DNA of 27,770 bases from a virus: the IMG/VR virus record IMGVR_UViG_3300021559_000022, positions 1-27,770 of that record; one strand, written 5' to 3'. Numbering within the stretch: position 1 is the stretch's first letter; each line of letters starts with the position of its first letter. Shown in pieces: positions 21,998 to 27,770 of this stretch. The notes beneath the pieces are model-generated. The model was given only the letters and a program-made list of their open reading frames with translations. It searched no databases and had not been told where the DNA came from. A program made the translations under genes and the position numbers.

Positions 21998-22443
21998 GGG
22001 CCGGCTTCGGCCTGGATGGCTTCGCGCTCAAGGCGGGCTTCGACATCGGGTGGGGTCCAGTCGGCGGGTCGGCCGGCGTTGACCCACGCTTGCGTGACCA
22101 TGGTTTGCTGGATCAGCAGCAACCGCTCGCCGTCGCGCCACCGAGCAATGAGCCGATGCCACCAATCATCGGACGGTGGCTCCAAGTCGATCTTTCCGGT
22201 TTCGATGAATCGCTTCACGGCAGCTTTTGCCGCGGCGATTTGCTCGTCGGTGTACGGGCCTGGGCTCGGTTCCCAGCGCGGCTGCGGCTCGGGCAGGCCA
22301 GCGTGCCTGCGGCAATACCACGTCGGGCCATGCACCATCGGGGACCACACGCCGATCTCGTTGCAATCGGCCACGGCGCAGGCGTACTGCGAATCGGGTT
22401 TGATGAACGGGTTGTGCGGAGTCTGCCGTTTGCGCGTGGTCAT
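21994..22443 (-). CDS. Zinc-ribbon-like hypothetical protein
   Basis: The 149-aa product starts with a basic tail and then YACAVADCNEIGVWSPMVHG, followed by TWYCRRHAGL, in which Cys-x5-Cys and Cys-x2-His could bind zinc. The C-terminal part is helical with several Trp residues (DDWWHRLIARWRDGERLLLI). I do not recognise it. It sits between the initiator and the nuclease with four-base overlaps on both sides, so a replication or recombination helper is a reasonable guess. Confidence 0.55.
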   Translation of the reverse strand: MTTRKRQTPHNPFIKPDSQYACAVADCNEIGVWSPMVHGPTWYCRRHAGLPEPQPRWEPSPGPYTDEQIAAAKAAVKRFIETGKIDLEPPSDDWWHRLIARWRDGERLLLIQQTMVTQAWVNAGRPADWTPPDVEARLEREAIQAEAGP

Positions 22444-23297
22444 GCGTACTTTCCCTCGGCGATTTGATCGAGCTGCTGTTCGCTGCGAAACACGGTGTCG
22501 ATGCCGATCCGGAAGGGCCGTCCGTCACGGCCGGGCACTTTGCCGGTGCAGAACTTCGAAGCGGCCACATGATCGCGAAACAGCGCCTCGAACCACGCCA
22601 GGCCCTCCTCGACCGATTCCGGGCCGACCTCGCGCCAGCGCCGCACGATGAGTTCGCGCCGGGCCTTGGACAAGTTCATGGCTGTTTGTCCGCCGGCGGC
22701 TGCGACGATCGAGTTCCACAGGCCCCGAATCTTTTCGACTGGGCAGGCGGCCCCGACGCTTGGCGTCGGAACTGTATCCACGGAGGAAGATGATGAAGAG
22801 ATCTCCTTCTTTTTCCCTTCTTCCCTATTCCCTTCTTCCTTACTCCCTTCGTGACCCAGGTCATCCCTGGGTACACCCTGGGGTATTCCTTTTATATCCA
22901 AGTGTCTGAGTAATAAGGAAGCTGCTTCTCTGACCCGCTGATTTTTGAAGCCATAAGGCATACGAATATGGCCTAAACCGAAGCTCGGAATCGGGTGCTT
23001 AGGCTTGACAGAACGCATGAAACACTGCCATTTGTCCACTGCACAGTAACTTTTCGCATGGACACGATATGGAAGTAAGACCTCACTATCGAACATTTCC
23101 CCGAGCATCTTTTGGACCTCTTCCGGACTCCAGCGGGTCAACGGCGCAGCGCGGGAAATCTCGCCGAAACCGGTGTCGACCAGGCCGTAATCGTCGGCTG
23201 CATTGATCAGGCAGACGTACAAGCGGAAAGTCTTGTCGTGCAACCGGCCGATCGGTTCCGACGTCCACAGGTCATCGCGCAGGACGCGGCTGCTCAC
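22440..23297 (-). CDS. Replication-initiator-like protein (lambda O type layout)
   Basis: From GTG at 23297, in a GTGA overlap, the product has 285 residues. The N-terminal 130 residues look like a winged-helix DNA-binding domain (IGRLHDKTFRLYVCLINAAD, WSPEEVQKMLGEMFDSEVLL). A low-complexity linker follows (about 135-185: EGSKEEGNREEGKKKE, then SSSSSS). The C-terminal domain ends with FCTGKVPGRDGRPFRIGIDT and VFRSEQQLDQIAEGKY, the pattern that closes many phage replication proteins (a loading domain for helicase or its loader). The layout matches lambda O, where the origin lies in the linker-coding DNA; similar repeats are found here. Confidence 0.7.
   Translation of the reverse strand: MSSRVLRDDLWTSEPIGRLHDKTFRLYVCLINAADDYGLVDTGFGEISRAAPLTRWSPEEVQKMLGEMFDSEVLLPYRVHAKSYCAVDKWQCFMRSVKPKHPIPSFGLGHIRMPYGFKNQRVREAASLLLRHLDIKGIPQGVPRDDLGHEGSKEEGNREEGKKKEISSSSSSVDTVPTPSVGAACPVEKIRGLWNSIVAAAGGQTAMNLSKARRELIVRRWREVGPESVEEGLAWFEALFRDHVAASKFCTGKVPGRDGRPFRIGIDTVFRSEQQLDQIAEGKYA
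22854..22921 (-). other. Candidate replication origin inside the initiator gene
   Basis: Within the linker-coding part of the initiator gene, three copies of a CCCTGGG core lie within 30 bases: ACCCAGG (22854-22860, inverted), CCCTGGGT (22865-22872) and CCCTGGGG (22876-22883). The first two form an inverted repeat with a short loop. An AT-rich stretch follows at once (22884-22921) and a 45-base polypyrimidine tract precedes it (about 22804-22850). Iterons next to an AT-rich element inside the initiator gene are the design of lambdoid origins. The copies are short, so this is a proposal. Confidence 0.4.
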
Positions 23298-23482
23298 TCC
23301 GCCACTCCGAGCCGCTGCGCCATTCTCGCCCGCACGTTGGCCCGCTGGCGCAGCCCCGCGGCAGGATGGGCGTCGTCCCACAGGAACATCGCCACGCGCA
23401 GCAGGTGCCGCGCCCGGGCCCGATCGCACGGCATCGTGTACGGCCGGCCTGGAATGAAAACCGGGAGGGAAAGGTTGCCCAT
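23294..23482 (-). CDS. Small hypothetical protein, first gene of the replication transcript
   Basis: The 62-aa product has a hydrophobic start (MGNLSLPVFIPGRPYTMPCD) and a basic helical remainder (RARARHLLRVAMFLWDDAHP, RQRANVRARMAQRLGVAE). An AGGGGGT ribosome site lies five bases before the ATG. It overlaps the initiator by four bases (GTGA). It is the first gene after the promoter at 23588-23617. No family is recognised. Confidence 0.55.
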   Translation of the reverse strand: MGNLSLPVFIPGRPYTMPCDRARARHLLRVAMFLWDDAHPAAGLRQRANVRARMAQRLGVAE

Positions 23483-23587
23483 CTGCGACCCCCTGAAAGT
23501 CGAAAGGCAGCGGTGAAGCAGGTAAGGACCGTTCAGGGCAGTCCGACGGCGGCCGGCCGGATGTCCCTGCGTTCCCCGCTACCCGGG

Positions 23588-23617
23588 ATTATGCGCGGTA
23601 AGTGTCCGCCTTGACAA
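23588..23617 (-). promoter_or_regulatory. Sigma70-type promoter for the replication genes
   Basis: Reading leftward, TTGTCA (23617-23612) and CATAAT (23593-23588) are separated by 18 bases; each matches five of six consensus bases. The gap 23483-23635 is otherwise free of genes, and the first gene downstream starts at 23482, leaving a leader of about 100 bases. TTGAC at 23611-23615 and GTCAA at 23626-23630 form an inverted pair, with the first copy over the -35 box, and may be an operator related to that at 26151-26164. Confidence 0.6.
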
Positions 23618-23635
23618 CGGGGACAGTCAACCGGT

Positions 23636-24616
23636 TTACGCTACGCGCTCGCTTTCCAGATCGAAAAGCTCCTGCATGGCGTCGGCCTTGCCCTCATAGG
23701 CGATCTGCACGTTCTTCACAGCCTGGCGGTAGTACGATGCCTTGAGTTCGACCCCGAACGCCTTGCGCCCGGCCACCACGGCACCATAGACCTCGGAGCC
23801 GACGCCCATGAACGGCGTCAGCACCGTTTCGCCGGGATTGCTCCACAGCGTCAAAATGCGATCGATCACGTCGAGTTGCAGCGGATGGACATGCTTTTCG
23901 TCCTCTGTATCGCGCGCCTGCCGAAAAGGCAGCACGCGGTTCATGCGCACGTCGTCCCAAAACGCGCTTGCGTACTGTCTCCAAATCCAATGCGAATAGC
24001 GATTCTCCGTCTGCTTGCCGGTCCAGCCTCGGTACTTGAGTACATCAACCGGAGGGCGCCGCTCGCCCGCGTACTCAAGCAGTCCGTGCGGATGGGTGAT
24101 CGGGCGCTTATTTTCGCCTGCGCGCCGGAATACCAGCAGGTAATCGGCATTGGCGACGCTGCAGCGCGATGAGTCATCGACAATCGTCTTGTGCGCCAAG
24201 CTCTTTTGCAGCGTGCGATTGCGCACCGCGAGCGGCTCTTTCCACACGGCATAGCGCGCCACATACGCGAAGCCTTCCTTCTGGTGCAGACGAATGATAT
24301 CGCCTGGGAAATCTACTAGCGCATCGACGCCGCTGTTGCCGGTCGGAACGTCCATGCAATGCACGGCCGTCATACGGCCTGGCATGGTCAAGCGCGCGAT
24401 TTCTTGCACGACGAACGCATAGTGATCGAAAAATTCCGCATAGCTGCCCGCGTTGGACAGGTCGCGGTCGTTCGAACTGTAGTGGTACAAGCCACCGAAC
24501 GGTGGAGAATAGATCGACAGCGCAATCGATTCGGCCGGCAGCGACTGCATGACCTCGATGCAATCCGCTTGATAGATAGCGAACCGATCGGTAATCAACT
24601 GTTCGTTGACAGCCAT
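23636..24616 (-). CDS. DNA adenine/cytosine-N4 methyltransferase (phage type)
   Basis: From the ATG at 24616 the product has 326 residues; a longer open frame upstream lies over the helicase gene and has a shadow-like composition. The order of motifs is that of the beta group: motif IV SPPFGG (37-42) near the N-terminus and the SAM-binding motif TPFMGVGSEVYGAVVAGRKA (267-286) with FGVELKASYYRQAVKNV near the C-terminus. The usual Asp of DPF is Thr here, as in a set of phage enzymes with S/T-PFMG-x-GS. It methylates the exocyclic amino group of A or C. Its start lies 22 bases inside the helicase end, so the two are cotranslated. Roles in DNA protection or gene control are possible. Confidence 0.85.
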   Translation of the reverse strand: MAVNEQLITDRFAIYQADCIEVMQSLPAESIALSIYSPPFGGLYHYSSNDRDLSNAGSYAEFFDHYAFVVQEIARLTMPGRMTAVHCMDVPTGNSGVDALVDFPGDIIRLHQKEGFAYVARYAVWKEPLAVRNRTLQKSLAHKTIVDDSSRCSVANADYLLVFRRAGENKRPITHPHGLLEYAGERRPPVDVLKYRGWTGKQTENRYSHWIWRQYASAFWDDVRMNRVLPFRQARDTEDEKHVHPLQLDVIDRILTLWSNPGETVLTPFMGVGSEVYGAVVAGRKAFGVELKASYYRQAVKNVQIAYEGKADAMQELFDLESERVA

Positions 24617-25974
24617 GCGGGCATCTCCTGCTGCTTTTCGAATGTGGTTGAGCGGCCGATATGCATGGCGCCGTTCATTTCGGCGACCAGATGTGAAAAC
24701 ATCCGATCGGCCTGGGCGGCCTTGCGCTGCAGATTCTTGAGCACGCCGATCTCGCCCTCGGTGGTCACGATATCGACCGTGACCTCGTTCACTTGACCGA
24801 AACGCCAGCAGCGCCGCACCGCCTGGTAATACTGCTCGAACGAATGCGACGGGAACACCGTCACCCGATGGCAGCGCTGAAAGTTCAGGCCCCAGGCGGC
24901 GATTTTTGGCTTTGTCACGAGTACGCGCGCCTGCCCATACGCGAAGGCCATGAGCTTGGCCTCCTTCTCGTCGTCCCGATCGTCGCCCGCGACCTGCAGG
25001 CAATCCGGGATGGCCTCCTGCAGCGCATCGCCCTCATCATTCAAGTGGCACCACACGAGCGCTTGGGCGGGCTTGCCGTTGACCAGCTCGGCGACTTTCG
25101 CCACGCGATCGTCGATCGTGCGACGCCGCTCCTCGCGCTGCTCCTTCAGCCCTACTGCTGGCAGCGCGAACAGCATCCCGTCGGCCAGTGTGCTCGCCTC
25201 CACCAGATGTTCCCGTTCAGTGAGCGGCGGCAGAATGAAATCCTCATCCGAGAATCCGAGGTCAGACGGCCGGCGCATGGCGCGCGCCCAGGAGCACACC
25301 CAGCGCCAGAACGGCAATTCGGCGTGTCCCTTGAAGCGCCATTTCACGACCTCGCCGCGCGTGCGCCCGGTCGCGCTATTGTTCAGGTCGTTCTTAAAGA
25401 ACCGATTCAGCATATCCATGTGGCCCAAGTAGCCGAGGGCCTCACTCGAAGTGCCCAGCTCGATGTAATCGTTCGGCGCCGCAGTCGCAGTCGCCAGCAG
25501 GCGATACGGGATCTTGCGCAGGAACACCGTGACGGCGCCACGCGTAGCGCCGTCGAATGACTTCAGGATCGAGGATTCGTCGCAGATGACGCCAGCGAAA
25601 TCCTCCGGCCTAAACTTGTGGAGCTGCTCGTAATTTGAAATGTTGATGCCAGGCCGCACCGAACCGTCGCGCGAGCGGTGAATCTGAATGCCGAACTTAT
25701 CGGCCTCTAGGACCATCTGAGCGCCTACCGCTGGCGGGGTCAGCAGGAGCACCCTGCCCGTCGTCTTACGGACCACGTTCTCGGCCCACACAAGCTCCAT
25801 CGGTGTTTTGCCTAGGCCGCAATCGGCAAAGATGGCCGCCCGCCCCTTGCGCAGCGACCAATCGACGAGCTCGCCCTGAAAATCGAACAGGAATTCAGGC
25901 AGCCAGAGTGGCGCGAAACCGAACGAATTGTCCGAATGCGCCTTACGGTGCAGGAATTCCTCGTAAGCGGTCAC
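24595..25974 (-). CDS. SNF2-like DEAD/DEAH-box helicase
   Basis: I place the start at a GTG at 25974, in a GTGA overlap with the helix-turn-helix gene, giving 459 residues. Motifs in order: ADCGLGKT (Walker A, 50-57), LLLTPPAVGAQ (Ia), ICDESSIL (DExx box, 131-134 for the CDES part), ATATAAPND (III), LVTKPKIAAWGLNFQRCHRV (V) and QAVRRCWRFGQ (VI, ending at 394), the last being typical of SNF2 enzymes. It is a compact translocase with no fused nuclease. Similar helicases are paired with DNA methyltransferases in many phages, as here. It may act in replication, recombination or removal of bound proteins. Confidence 0.85.
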   Translation of the reverse strand: MTAYEEFLHRKAHSDNSFGFAPLWLPEFLFDFQGELVDWSLRKGRAAIFADCGLGKTPMELVWAENVVRKTTGRVLLLTPPAVGAQMVLEADKFGIQIHRSRDGSVRPGINISNYEQLHKFRPEDFAGVICDESSILKSFDGATRGAVTVFLRKIPYRLLATATAAPNDYIELGTSSEALGYLGHMDMLNRFFKNDLNNSATGRTRGEVVKWRFKGHAELPFWRWVCSWARAMRRPSDLGFSDEDFILPPLTEREHLVEASTLADGMLFALPAVGLKEQREERRRTIDDRVAKVAELVNGKPAQALVWCHLNDEGDALQEAIPDCLQVAGDDRDDEKEAKLMAFAYGQARVLVTKPKIAAWGLNFQRCHRVTVFPSHSFEQYYQAVRRCWRFGQVNEVTVDIVTTEGEIGVLKNLQRKAAQADRMFSHLVAEMNGAMHIGRSTTFEKQQEMPAWLSTNS

Positions 25975-26120
25975 TTCGGCCGCCCGTTCTTCCTGCCGAG
26001 CGCCTGCCCGACCCACTCTCGGCTCTTGCCGACGCGCCGGGCGATCTCGGCGTCGGATATGCCAAGCTCTCGCCAGCGCAGCATTTTTCGCTTAAGGTCC
26101 TCGGTCATCTTCAGTGCCAT
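25971..26120 (-). CDS. Small helix-turn-helix protein, first gene of the leftward operon
   Basis: A 49-aa frame starts with ATG at 26120 and ends in a GTGA overlap with the helicase. It is basic, with a clear helix-turn-helix (ISDAEIARRVGKSREWVGQA, residues 21-40). It is the first product of the minus promoter, whose predicted start point lies only about one to three bases before the ATG, and no ribosome site is present. That suggests a leaderless message, as for some phage repressors. It could be a Cro-like regulator of the palindromic operator, or a replication or packaging helper. Internal ATGs at codons 5 and 13 are alternative starts. Confidence 0.65.
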   Translation of the reverse strand: MALKMTEDLKRKMLRWRELGISDAEIARRVGKSREWVGQALGRKNGRPK

Positions 26121-26128
26121 AGGCTGAA

Positions 26129-26157
26129 ATGGTAGGCAATCATTCGACAATTGTCAA
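26129..26157 (-). promoter_or_regulatory. Leftward promoter of the divergent pair
   Basis: Reading leftward, TTGACA (26157-26152) is a perfect -35 box and TACCAT (26134-26129) a four-of-six -10 box, with an ideal 17-base gap. The predicted start point is near 26121-26123, directly at the ATG of the 49-aa gene. It would drive the helix-turn-helix, helicase and methyltransferase genes. Confidence 0.65.
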
Positions 26158-26164
26158 TTGACAA
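26151..26164. promoter_or_regulatory. Palindromic candidate operator shared by both promoters
   Basis: TTGTCAATTGACAA is a perfect 14-base palindrome that contains the -35 boxes of both divergent promoters. The flank extends the pattern with further half-sites: ACAATTGT (26147-26154) and CGTCAA (26166-26171). A protein bound here would cover both -35 boxes at once. The neighbouring helix-turn-helix protein is the obvious candidate binder. Confidence 0.5.
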
Positions 26165-26186
26165 ACGTCAAGTCTGCGGATAGGAT
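26158..26186 (+). promoter_or_regulatory. Rightward promoter of the divergent pair
   Basis: TTGACA (26158-26163) and TAGGAT (26181-26186) are separated by 17 bases; the -35 is perfect and the -10 matches four of six. The start point near 26193 leaves a leader of about 30 bases with AGGAG at 26211-26215, eight bases before the first ATG. Confidence 0.65.
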
Positions 26187-26223
26187 GCCGAAACAGTAGC
26201 AGGACCACACAGGAGAAGCCGCC

Positions 26224-26361
26224 ATGACCCTCTATCAGATCGTCTCCCTCGCCCGCAGCATGATGACCACGCTGCGCAACGGCTGCACTCGAGCGATCCA
26301 CTACCTGCGCAGCCTCGGTCACGGCACCGAGTTCATTCGCTGGGCGCTGCTGGGGCGGTGA
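26224..26361 (+). CDS. Small hypothetical protein, first gene of the rightward operon
   Basis: A 45-aa frame starts with ATG behind AGGAG. The sequence is basic and helical with hydrophobic faces (TLYQIVSLARSMMTTLRNGC, AIHYLRSLGHGTEFIRWALL), possibly amphipathic. It is the first product of the rightward promoter, so it is likely made early and well. No family is recognised. Confidence 0.6.
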   Translation: MTLYQIVSLARSMMTTLRNGCTRAIHYLRSLGHGTEFIRWALLGR

Positions 26362-26363
26362 GC

Positions 26364-26552
26364 ATGACAACGCTCAACGCGTGGAAAGCCGAAGTACTCC
26401 GCCGATTCCCGAAAGCGGAGTTCATCGAAGAGTGCGACGGGATGACGGCGCGCTGCGATGATGCTGACTGCGGTTGGTGGCTCGCCAGTTCGTACGACAG
26501 CTCGGAGCCCGATTGCTGGGTTGCCAGATCTCATGCGGAGACGCTGTCGTGA
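26364..26552 (+). CDS. Small acidic hypothetical protein
   Basis: The ATG at 26364 gives 62 residues. A GTG two codons upstream, in a GTGA overlap with the previous stop, is equally possible. The product has a helical start (TLNAWKAEVLRRFPKAEFIE) and a Cys/Trp-rich rest (CDDADCGWWLASSYDSSEPD, CWVARSH), suggesting a compact fold, perhaps metal-bound. It is unrecognised. Confidence 0.6.
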   Translation: MTTLNAWKAEVLRRFPKAEFIEECDGMTARCDDADCGWWLASSYDSSEPDCWVARSHAETLS

Positions 26553-26734
26553 GCCCAGAGTCCGGTTCTCCCGAGGGCTTCCAATATCCACCCTCCCCGA
26601 TGCACGCAAGCGCACCTCCCGGACACAAATGCGCTGACTGCGAAATGGAGAAAGAGCCATGTCCAACTTGCTATCACGCGTGGTGGACGAAGCGTCACCC
26701 GAATACCGTGCTTGTGGGCGGATGGCAGCCATGA
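26549..26734 (+). CDS. Small zinc-ribbon-like protein
   Basis: I choose GTG at 26549 in a GTGA overlap; the frame is open upstream, but only over the previous gene. The 61-aa product has a Pro/Ser-rich start, then HKCADCEMEKEPCPTCYHAW, in which two CxxC pairs could form a zinc ribbon, and a basic Trp-containing end ([17 protein letters not shown]). A nucleic-acid or protein adaptor role is possible. Confidence 0.6.
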   Translation: MSPESGSPEGFQYPPSPMHASAPPGHKCADCEMEKEPCPTCYHAWWTKRHPNTVLVGGWQP

Positions 26735-27072
26735 CCCCCGCCCTCATCGCCGACGGCTCAATCGTCCAGCACGAAGGACATGCGTACAAGGTCCGCCTGC
26801 ACACGACGCTGCCCGACTGGTCGGCCCGCGTTCAAGTCGAAGTCACTGTCACCGCGCTCGATGACGACGGCTCAGACCTCGGCTACTTCGATGACGGCCA
26901 CGCCGACGACTACCCGGAAGCCATCGAGGACCGCACATGGACGCTCATCTTCGACCTCGCCGCGAAGTGCTGGCCCGAGCACGAACGGCTTGAGCGCGAG
27001 CGGGCGGAGGTAAGGCTACAGCGGGAGATCAATCGCGGGCTGGACTATTCCGATTTCGATCTGAGAAGGTGA
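26731..27072 (+). CDS. Acidic hypothetical protein
   Basis: The ATG at 26731 lies in an ATGA overlap with the previous stop and gives 113 residues; an in-frame ATG at 26659 would overlap that gene by 76 bases. Residues 1-60 form strands ([40 protein letters not shown]), then an acidic stretch, then a charged helix ([20 protein letters not shown]). It is not recognised. Confidence 0.6.
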   Translation: MTPALIADGSIVQHEGHAYKVRLHTTLPDWSARVQVEVTVTALDDDGSDLGYFDDGHADDYPEAIEDRTWTLIFDLAAKCWPEHERLERERAEVRLQREINRGLDYSDFDLRR

Positions 27073-27076
27073 GCGC

Positions 27077-27770
27077 ATGAAATTCGAGATCAAGAACCGA
27101 TTCACGGGTGCCGTTCAGTTGACAGCCGAGATTGACTGCGCCGAGGACGAGAGCGTTTCGATCAAGCTCGGGCTGGCGGTCAAATGGGCGATCAGCGCTG
27201 ACGCCAACCTCGCTGGCGCCAACCTCGCTGGCGCCAACCTCGCTGGCGCCGACCTCGCTGGCGCCAACCTCGCTGACGCCAACCTCGCTGGCGCCGACCT
27301 CGCTGGCGCCGACCTCGCTGGCGCCAACCTCGCTGGCGCCAACCTCGCTGGCGCCTACCTCGCTCGCGCCTACCTCGCTGGCGCCAACCTCGCTGACGCC
27401 AACCTCGCTGGCGCCTACCTCGCTGGCGCCTACCTCGCTGACGCCAACCTCGCTGGCGCCAACCTCGCTGGCGCCGACCTCGCTGGCGCCAACCTCGCTG
27501 ACGCCGACCTCGCTGGCGCCGACCTCGCTGGCGCCTTGAAAATCGATCCGAGCGAGATCCCGGTCATTCCCAACATCGACGACACGATTCTGGCCGCGAT
27601 CGAATCCGGCGGCGTGCTCGACATGAGCGCTTGGCACGGCGATGGCGGATGGTGTGGCACGACCCACTGCCGCGCCGGCTGGGCGATCCATTTTGGCGGC
27701 GAGAAGGGCAAGGCGCTACAGGATAAGCTCGGGCCGAATGTGGCCGGCACGCTGATCTATGAGGCATCCC
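27077..27770 (+). CDS. Pentapeptide-repeat protein (C-terminus outside window)
   Basis: An ATG at 27077 opens a frame that continues past the window end, at least 231 residues. An N-terminal domain of about 40 residues ([20 protein letters not shown]) is followed by 22 tandem pentapeptides of the type A-(G/D/R)-A-(N/D/Y)-L (residues 41-150), which should fold as a right-handed square beta-helix. The C-terminal part has a conserved-looking segment: [20 protein letters not shown], then MSAWHG, then [20 protein letters not shown], with two Cys and two His that could bind metal. I associate this tail with pentapeptide proteins found in phages. Some pentapeptide proteins mimic DNA and bind gyrase, but no such function is shown here. 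Confidence 0.85.
   Translation, partial: MKFEIKNRFTGAVQLTAEIDCAEDESVSIKLGLAVKWAISADANLAGANLAGANLAGADLAGANLADANLAGADLAGADLAGANLAGANLAGAYLARAYLAGANLADANLAGAYLAGAYLADANLAGANLAGADLAGANLADADLAGADLAGALKIDPSEIPVIPNIDDTILAAIESGGVLDMSAWHGDGGWCGTTHCRAGWAIHFGGEKGKALQDKLGPNVAGTLIYEAS
27197..27526 (+). repeat. 22 tandem 15-bp units encoding pentapeptides
   Basis: The unit is GCTGGCGCCAACCTC. All 22 copies are in frame and differ only at codon 2 (GGC, GAC or CGC) and codon 4 (AAC, GAC or TAC). The other three codons never change, not even at silent positions, which points to recent expansion or conversion. A partial copy follows (27527-27535). Confidence 0.95.

Noticed and set aside
24617-25003. Longer N-terminus for the methyltransferase
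   Set aside because: It lies fully over helicase motifs, and its Arg/Gly-rich sequence has no methyltransferase features.
26140-26804. Minus-strand open frames across the rightward small genes
   Set aside because: They cover the divergent promoters and a coupled series of plus-strand genes with ribosome sites, and match nothing recognisable.
27197-27526. CRISPR-like array or target of a diversity-generating retroelement
   Set aside because: There are no spacers, and units abut every 15 bases in frame. Changes at codon 4 fit simple substitution, and no reverse transcriptase or template repeat is in the window.
27029-27691. Minus-strand frame with repeated EVGAS units
   Set aside because: It is the mirror image of the pentapeptide array; repeats of 15 bases leave several frames open. 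The plus frame has a matching N-terminal domain and a recognisable tail.
1-27770. Integrase, attachment sites, tRNA or rRNA genes
   Set aside because: I looked for these and saw no recombinase motif, no cloverleaf sequence and no terminal duplication inside the window.

Overview
The window is a high-GC piece of a tailed-phage or prophage genome whose virion genes resemble the P22-type short-tailed (podovirus) plan: a 732-aa portal, a P22-coat-like major capsid protein, a gp4-like tail accessory protein, a gp10-like plug protein and a run of probable ejection proteins. Base composition, the frequent GTG starts and the gene families suggest a Pseudomonadota host, probably a beta- or gammaproteobacterium. 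No integrase, repressor of known type, lysis cassette, tRNA or attachment site is visible, so lifestyle and host remain inferred.

Layout. Almost everything from 26120 down to 1 lies on the minus strand, so transcription there runs right to left. Positions 26120-23636 hold a 49-aa helix-turn-helix protein, an SNF2-like helicase and a DNA methyltransferase. A 153-bp gap with a good minus-strand promoter follows. Positions 23482-21430 hold a small gene, a replication-initiator-like protein whose linker DNA looks like an embedded origin, a zinc-ribbon-like protein and a VRR-NUC nuclease. Positions 21430-18736 hold a chain of very small genes (many under 60 codons) ending in a GroES-like co-chaperonin just upstream of the terminase. 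Positions 18736-12247 are the packaging and head module: small terminase, large terminase, a 28-codon gene, portal, scaffold and coat. Positions 12237-1 are the decoration, tail and ejection module, which includes a glycosyltransferase, a PASTA-domain protein, two LamG-domain proteins, a cupin-SET fusion and three probable ejection proteins, the last running off the window.

From 26224 to the right end, five small genes read on the plus strand. They finish in a pentapeptide-repeat protein built on 22 perfect 15-bp units and cut by the window end. The plus and minus halves are driven by back-to-back promoters whose -35 boxes share a 14-bp palindrome (26151-26164). The minus promoter sits so close to the first start codon that the transcript is probably leaderless.

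Genes are tightly coupled: stops and starts mostly overlap by one base (TGATG) or four bases (ATGA or GTGA), and at least seven genes start with GTG inside a GTGA overlap. The most unusual elements are the cupin-SET fusion, the GroES-like protein, the LamG domain inserted into the gp10-like plug, the PASTA protein, a glycosyltransferase placed between two near-duplicate virion genes, the shared divergent operator, and the candidate origin in the initiator gene. Together they suggest a virion with an expanded set of surface-binding and protein-modifying functions.
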